NCBI RefSeq assembly: GCF_019393635.1
Contig: NC_057863.1
Coordinates: 623,852,791-623,916,790, forward strand
Length of the DNA stretch: 64,000 bases
Source: Dromiciops gliroides
Lineage: Eukaryota; Chordata; Mammalia; Microbiotheria; Microbiotheriidae
Direction of reading: 5' to 3'
The notes beneath the pieces are model-generated. The model was not told the DNA's origin and did not search any database. It was given only the letters and a program-made list of their open reading frames with translations. Within the stretch, counting starts at the first letter, position 1. Each line of letters begins with the position of its first letter. The position numbers were made by a program, and so were the translations under genes. Below, piece by piece: positions 59,306 to 64,000 of the stretch.

Positions 59306-59695
59306 ATTGTGGTTTTTTTTTAATCATGAAAGTATTTTATTATTTTCTAGTTACATGTAGAGATAGTTCTCAACATTTGTTTTTATAAGATTTCTAGTTC
59401 CAAATTTTTCTCCCTCTCTCCTTTCCCTCCCCCTCCCCAAGACAGCAAGTAATCTGATATAGGTTATATATGTACAATCACATTAAACATATTTCTGCAT
59501 TAGTCATGTTGTGAAAGAAGAATCGGAACAAAAGAAAAAAAACCTCAAAAAATAAAAACAAAAAAAGTAGAAACATTATGGTTCAATCCGCATCTAGATT
59601 CCACAGTTCTTTTTCTGGATTTGGAAGGCATTTTCCATCATGAGTCCTTTGGAATTATCTTGGACCATTGTATTGCTGAGAAGAGTTAAGATCAC
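59306..59695 (-). mobile_element. L1 LINE 3' UTR, reverse
   Basis: AACATTTGTTTTTATAAGAT, CTAGTTCCAAATTTTTCTCC, CATTAGTCATGTTGTGAAAG: the reverse of 39500-39830. Confidence 0.85.
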
Positions 59696-59971
59696 TGGAT
59701 CAGCCGCCTCCTCTGACCTGGGGTGATGATGTAGGTGGCCTTATATACAGTGTGAGGGATAAGAATCTCCCCTTCTTTGCCCCAAACATATCCTCCAGTA
59801 CTTGAAATTTCACTCTGAAAGATTCATTTCTTTGGGCTAAGGTTTAGGAAAGGGATTCTTACTACTTTTTGTGTGTTGAGACCCCTTTGGCACATTAGGT
59901 AAACCCTATGGACCCTGACTCAGAAAAAAGTTTGTTGACAATATATTCATCATGGAAGGAAATACTAAAAT

Positions 59972-60243
59972 TCAGTTTTGTTATTGTTGTTCAATTGTTT
60001 CAGACTCTTCGTTAAATCATTTGGGTGTTTTGGGGGTTTTTTGTGTTTGTTTGTTTTTTTTGGCAAGGATACCAGAGTGGTTTACCATTTCCTTCTCCAA
60101 CTCATTTTACAGACGAGGAAACTGAGGCAAACAGGGTGAAGTGATTGCCTGGGGTCACACAGATAGTAATTGTCTGAGGCCAGATTTAAATTCAGATCTT
60201 CCTGACTCCAGACCCAGCACTTCATCCACTGAGTCATTTAGCT
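59972..60243 (+). mobile_element. RTE-related SINE
   Basis: GTTGTTCAATTGTTTCAGAC, ACCAGAGTGGTTTACCATTT and CCTTCTCCAACTCATTTTAC. Related to 23588-23800 but without the WSINE-like head. Confidence 0.7.
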
Positions 60244-60247
60244 GCCT

Positions 60248-60380
60248 CTTAGGCAAAGGTTAAGTGACTTGCCCAAGGTCTTACAGCTAGTAAAGGTCTG
60301 AGGCCAGATTTGAACTTAGAAAGATGAGTCTTCTTCACCCCAGGTCTGGCACTTTATCCACTGCACCACCTAGCTGCCCC
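60248..60380 (-). mobile_element. WSINE1-type SINE
   Basis: Reverse copy with an internal duplication-like insert; head CACCTAGCTGCCCC at its end. Confidence 0.8.
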
Positions 60381-60385
60381 AAATT

Positions 60386-60540
60386 TCTTTTTTCTTTTTT
60401 TTTGGGGGGGGGTGGGGACAATCAGGGTTAAGTGACTTGTCCAAGGAGACACAGCTAGTAAGTGTCTGAGGTCACATTTGAACTCAGGTCCTCCTGCCTC
60501 CAGAGCTAGTGCTCTATCCACTGTGCTACCTAGCTGCCTC
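60386..60540 (-). mobile_element. WSINE1-type SINE
   Basis: Reverse copy, more diverged (GTGACTTGTCCAAGGAGACA), tandem with the previous one. Confidence 0.8.
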
Positions 60541-60774
60541 TAATTTCAGTTAGAGATTAGTGAAGATGAGATGTAATTTCCCCCCATCCAAGTTCAGAGA
60601 TCCCACTACAACCTATCCATGGATGAACCCATGAGAGTCTCTGGAGCCTGGAATTTAAGAACCCCTGACTTGGAGATTTATACTTTAATGGGAAATTCCT
60701 GAAAATAATCCTGGATGACTGACACATTCACCTAATATTAATTTTCATTTCAATTTAACAAACATTGAGAGGTG

Positions 60775-61030
60775 ACGAGAATACAAAGAAGGAAAGGAAT
60801 AAGCATTTAGATAGCACCTACCACGTACCAGGCATCATTTACAAACCTTATCTCATTTGATCCTCACAACACCCCTGGAAGCTAAGCATTATTACTATCA
60901 TCATTTTACAGCTGAAGAAACTGAGGTAAAGGTTAAAGGGACTTGTCCAAGGGCACACAGCTAGTAAGTATGTGAGGCAGAATTTGAATTCAGGTCTTCC
61001 TGATTCCAGGTCCAGGCTTAGCCACCTCAG
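60775..61030. repeat. MIR-type repeat pieces
   Basis: TTAGATAGCACCTACCACGT, then CTCATTTGATCCTCACAACA and a reversed core (GACTTGTCCAAGGGCACACA). Confidence 0.6.
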
Positions 61031-61238
61031 AGGAACAAGTCCTACTCTCAGAGAGCTTATATTCTACTGGGTGAGGGAGAGACAGTATGTACACAGATAA
61101 GTAAATACCCATGAAGGGATTGATTTCAAGATGGAGGAAGGGAATACTAGTAACTGGAAGATATGGGAAAGGCCTCAGGTGGCCCCCAAGCCATGCTTGG
61201 AAGGAGTCTGGGGACGGATCCTAAAAGATGGAGGTGAG

Positions 61239-61387
61239 GGGGCGGCTAGATGGCGCAGTGGATAGAGCACCGGCCCTGGATTCAGGAGTACCTGAGTTCA
61301 AATCCGGCCTTAGACACTTGACACTTACTAGCTGTGTGACCCTGGGCAAGTCACTTAACCCCCATTGCCCTGCAAAAAAAAAAAAAA
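61239..61387 (+). mobile_element. WSINE1-type SINE, young subfamily
   Basis: Shares with 58587 the variants GGCGGCTA, CAGGAGTACCTGAG and GGCCTTAGAC. AGATGGAGGTGAG duplicated. Confidence 0.93.
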
Positions 61388-62000
61388 AGATGGAGGTGAG
61401 TAGGGAGAGCATTTGAAGAATGGGAGACAGCCAGGTGGGAGACGGAACATCTTATCTGAGGAACAGCCAGATGACCAATTTGACTGGAAAGGAGAAAGGG
61501 TGAGGATAAGGATTTCCTCCTGATCGGGAGCTTTCTGGTGAGGAAATTCAAGTCAGCATCCTTTCTGTAATCACAGAGTTGCTTAGGGACACTGAGAAGG
61601 TGAAGGGGCATGACCGTGGTCACACAGCCAGTCTTTCTGTCTTCAAGGCCAGATCTCTATCCACTGAGCCATGTTTCCTCTCTGGAGGAAACTTATACAA
61701 GTAATTACCAATTAGGAAGTTCATAAAGGCTAGTAATGATCTAGGGAGAAACCCAAACCCATGTGCATATTTGTCTTCCAGAATCCAAGTCCTGAGCTCT
61801 AACCATTACACCACCCTGCTTCTCAGATGGCTTCTAAGGTCTCTTCCAGCTCTGAGAGTCTAGGTTTCTAAGTTTTAGGTTGTGACGGGTAAAACTAAAT
61901 GTGTGCGGTCACTTTACCTGTCCCCTGTGTGGGGAAAGCTAGCTAAGACAACAGTTTAACAGTTTAGGTATTAGACATTTATTAAAATATATTAGAGGTT

Positions 62001-62158
62001 GGGGGCAGCTAGGTGACACAGTGGATAGAGCACCAGCCCTGGATTCAGGAGGACCTGAGTTCAAATCCGGCCTCAGACACTTAACACTTACTAGCCGTGT
62101 GACCCTGGGCAAGTCACTTAACCCCAATCACCTCACCACTAAATAAATAAATAAATAA
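62001..62158 (+). mobile_element. WSINE1-type SINE with a 26-bp target duplication
   Basis: The host text at 61975-62000 is repeated exactly at 62159-62184. Confidence 0.93.
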
Positions 62159-62552
62159 ACATTTATTAAAATATATTAGAGGTTAACAAAGAGAGAACAA
62201 GTGTCTCTGAAAGAATAGGAAAACCTAATTTCACAAGGTGAAGCCTCTTTCCTGGCTGGAATGGAATTTCCCTAGGTTAGGCCCCGAGGATGGCTTCTGT
62301 AAAAACAAATAAACAAAAAAACCCCATAAAACCTTACTTGGCTCCATGTGGGGAGTTGATTAAGCAGGGAGTGATGTGGTCAGATCTGGATATAAGGAAA
62401 ATGAATTTGGCAGCTGTGAGAGGGATGGTCCAGGCCTTTCAAATTGACCTTCTGTCAGCAGAGACTTAGCCTTCCTTGGATCATTTTAGCTGATACTCCA
62501 AAAGCAGTGACAAAACCTACCTAGTACACTGTGGCATTTAAAATTATATGTG

Positions 62553-62702
62553 GTGGGGCAGCTAGGTGGTGCAGTGGATAAAGCACTGGCTTTGGATTCA
62601 GGAGAACCTGAGTTCAAATATGGCCTCAGACATTTGACACTAACTGGCTGTGTGACTCTAGGCAAGTCACTTAACCCCCATTGCCCTGCAAAAAGCAAAA
62701 TG
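62553..62702 (+). mobile_element. WSINE1-type SINE
   Basis: Forward copy; AAATTATATGTG at 62541 and 62703. Confidence 0.93.
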
Positions 62703-63164
62703 AAATTATATGTGATTGCTGTATTTCCATCCCAAGTTTAGGGGAAATTAGCTGGGGTTTCTAATATATTTGTTACTTATAAATTAGAAGCTTTAGCACC
62801 AATTTTGGGCATTAAGCATTTATTAAAGCATACCAGATATTAGTAAAGAGAGAACACTTGGCTCAGAAAGTTAAGAGAAGGCCTATCTAGCCTAGAGCTC
62901 AGGCTGGCCTGCTTCTTCCTCCAAGTCTTCCTCCACAAGTCCGAGAGCCTAACTGAGAATGGAAGCTTCTCTTGGGTCGGGAGGAGAGGCGGCCCTTCCA
63001 CACTGCTCAGAGCTAATTGGCTGGCATCCTTCAAGTCTATTGGTTTACTGGACTTGAGGGTGGTCCATGAGCAGAATGTGCTGAGGTCAGAGTTCACAGA
63101 ACACACCCCCTGAGGGCCAGGCTCTCAGGTAGGTGTGGTTTCAATCAAGTCAACTTTGTGTGTA

Positions 63165-63301
63165 TGTGTGGCAATTGGGGTTAAGTGACTTGCCCAAGGT
63201 CACACAGCTAGTAAGTGTCAAGTGTCTGAGGCTGGATTTGAACTCAGGTCCTCCTGAATCCAAGGCCAGTGCTTTATCCACTGCGCCACCTAGCTGCCCC
63301 C
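63165..63301 (-). mobile_element. WSINE1-type SINE
   Basis: Reverse copy without a clear poly-T; head CACCTAGCTGCCCC. Confidence 0.88.
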
Positions 63302-64000
63302 CAATCAATCTTAATATTATCCCCTCCAAGGGGCCCTCTGGATGTCCCAAAACCCATTATTTTCTCACAACACCAAGCACAGGCTTTGCGTTGTGTTGTT
63401 TTTTGGTTTTTTTAAAGAACATTTTTTCTAATTAGGGAAGAAATGTTTGATTCTTATTAAATCATTCCGCCTTTCATCGTCTTCATCTCTTTCAGTAAAA
63501 TAAGGTATATGGACTTGATGAATGAGGCTCTAAACTTGATAATCCCTCAAGTTCCTTCTAACTCCTGAGTTACAGAATCTCCACATCTCTGTGTTGGAAA
63601 GGTCCCCAAAGGACAGCTAGTCCTACCCTGTACCTGAACCACCAAAGGATAACTAAACATAAAGAAATGAATGAAAAAGCATTGATTAAATCTTTATTAG
63701 ATGCAAAGCTGGCCAAGATTCCCCTCTATCCGTTCTGGGTAGGATTTAGCTGACTAGTTTAGTTGATAGGCAAGCATGCAATAGTATGGTAGAGTAGGAA
63801 AGGACCCGGGTTCAAATACTGACTTGGACCTTGGCCAAGACACTTAACTGCCCTTGGTCTCAGTTTTCTCACCAGTAAAATGGGGAGAGGGGAGTTGGAC
63901 TAGATAGTCTCTGAAGTTCCTTCTAGTAGTATAGCTATAGTTCTATGAAACATGTTTGTGTTAATACGAGTCACATTGAATATAAGCTATTCCCCTAATC
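63302..64000. other. MASP2 intron, end of window
   Basis: MIR pieces at 63480-63600 and 63770-63935. No complement-control-protein exon is recognised here. Confidence 0.5.

Noticed and set aside
59701-59717. Sixteen bases shared with 10110-10126 (AGCCGCCTCCTCTGAC)
   Set aside because: Suggestive of a second 7SL/MRPL39-related piece, but flanking text does not match either; taken as chance or an unrecognised short repeat.
58549-64000. MASP2 CCP1 or later exons
   Set aside because: I looked for Cys-rich sushi text and splice sites in frame and found only SINE, L1 and MIR material; the next exon is probably beyond the window.

Overview
ORGANISM AND SETTING. This is vertebrate nuclear DNA with intron-bearing genes. 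Roughly thirty copies of a tRNA-derived SINE of WSINE1 type (head close to GGGGCAGCTAGGTGGCGCAG) point to an Australidelphian marsupial (kangaroo, koala, wombat, devil or possum lineage). Old MIR and L2 copies, marsupial-type L1 and RTE-related SINEs fit this. Three host genes lie in a row on the + strand, EXOSC10 (3' part), SRM (complete) and MASP2 (5' part). They are the neighbours of the human 1p36.22 block MTOR-EXOSC10-SRM-MASP2-TARDBP, so synteny supports each call. LAYOUT. (1) 1-17.1 kb: the last 13 coding exons of EXOSC10, with a 9.7 kb repeat-filled intron (2598-12290). That intron holds an L2, old L1 pieces, an MRPL39 retrocopy and a 7SL RNA pseudogene lying head to tail. (2) 17.3-18.0 kb: a repeat-poor, TAAT-rich stretch that looks like a conserved regulatory element. 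(3) 18.2-28.9 kb: CpG-island promoter and all eight coding exons of SRM (293 codons). (4) 28.9-48.4 kb: an intergenic expansion built of L1 copies, two solo LTRs in opposite orientation, SINEs and a decayed 30-bp tandem array. (5) 48.5-64 kb: MASP2 from its 14-bp first coding exon through CUB1, EGF and CUB2. The intron between EGF and CUB2 carries the alternative terminal exon of MAp19 (sMAP) and, 200 bp after it, a 1.4 kb minisatellite grown out of a SINE tail. The complement-control and protease exons of MASP2 are not in the window. HOW THE GENES RELATE. The three genes are neighbours by descent and are not a pathway: EXOSC10 is the nuclear exosome 3'-5' exonuclease, SRM makes spermidine, and MASP2/MAp19 are lectin-pathway complement proteins from liver. 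MAIN POINTS. The best-supported new observations are the marsupial MAp19 exon (four-residue tail AQDN, own AATAAA), three N-glycosylation sequons in MASP2 CUB domains where human has none, SINE-tail minisatellites arising at three places, and a possible 7SL-MRPL39 template-switch chimera. I found no evidence of an undescribed multi-gene system.
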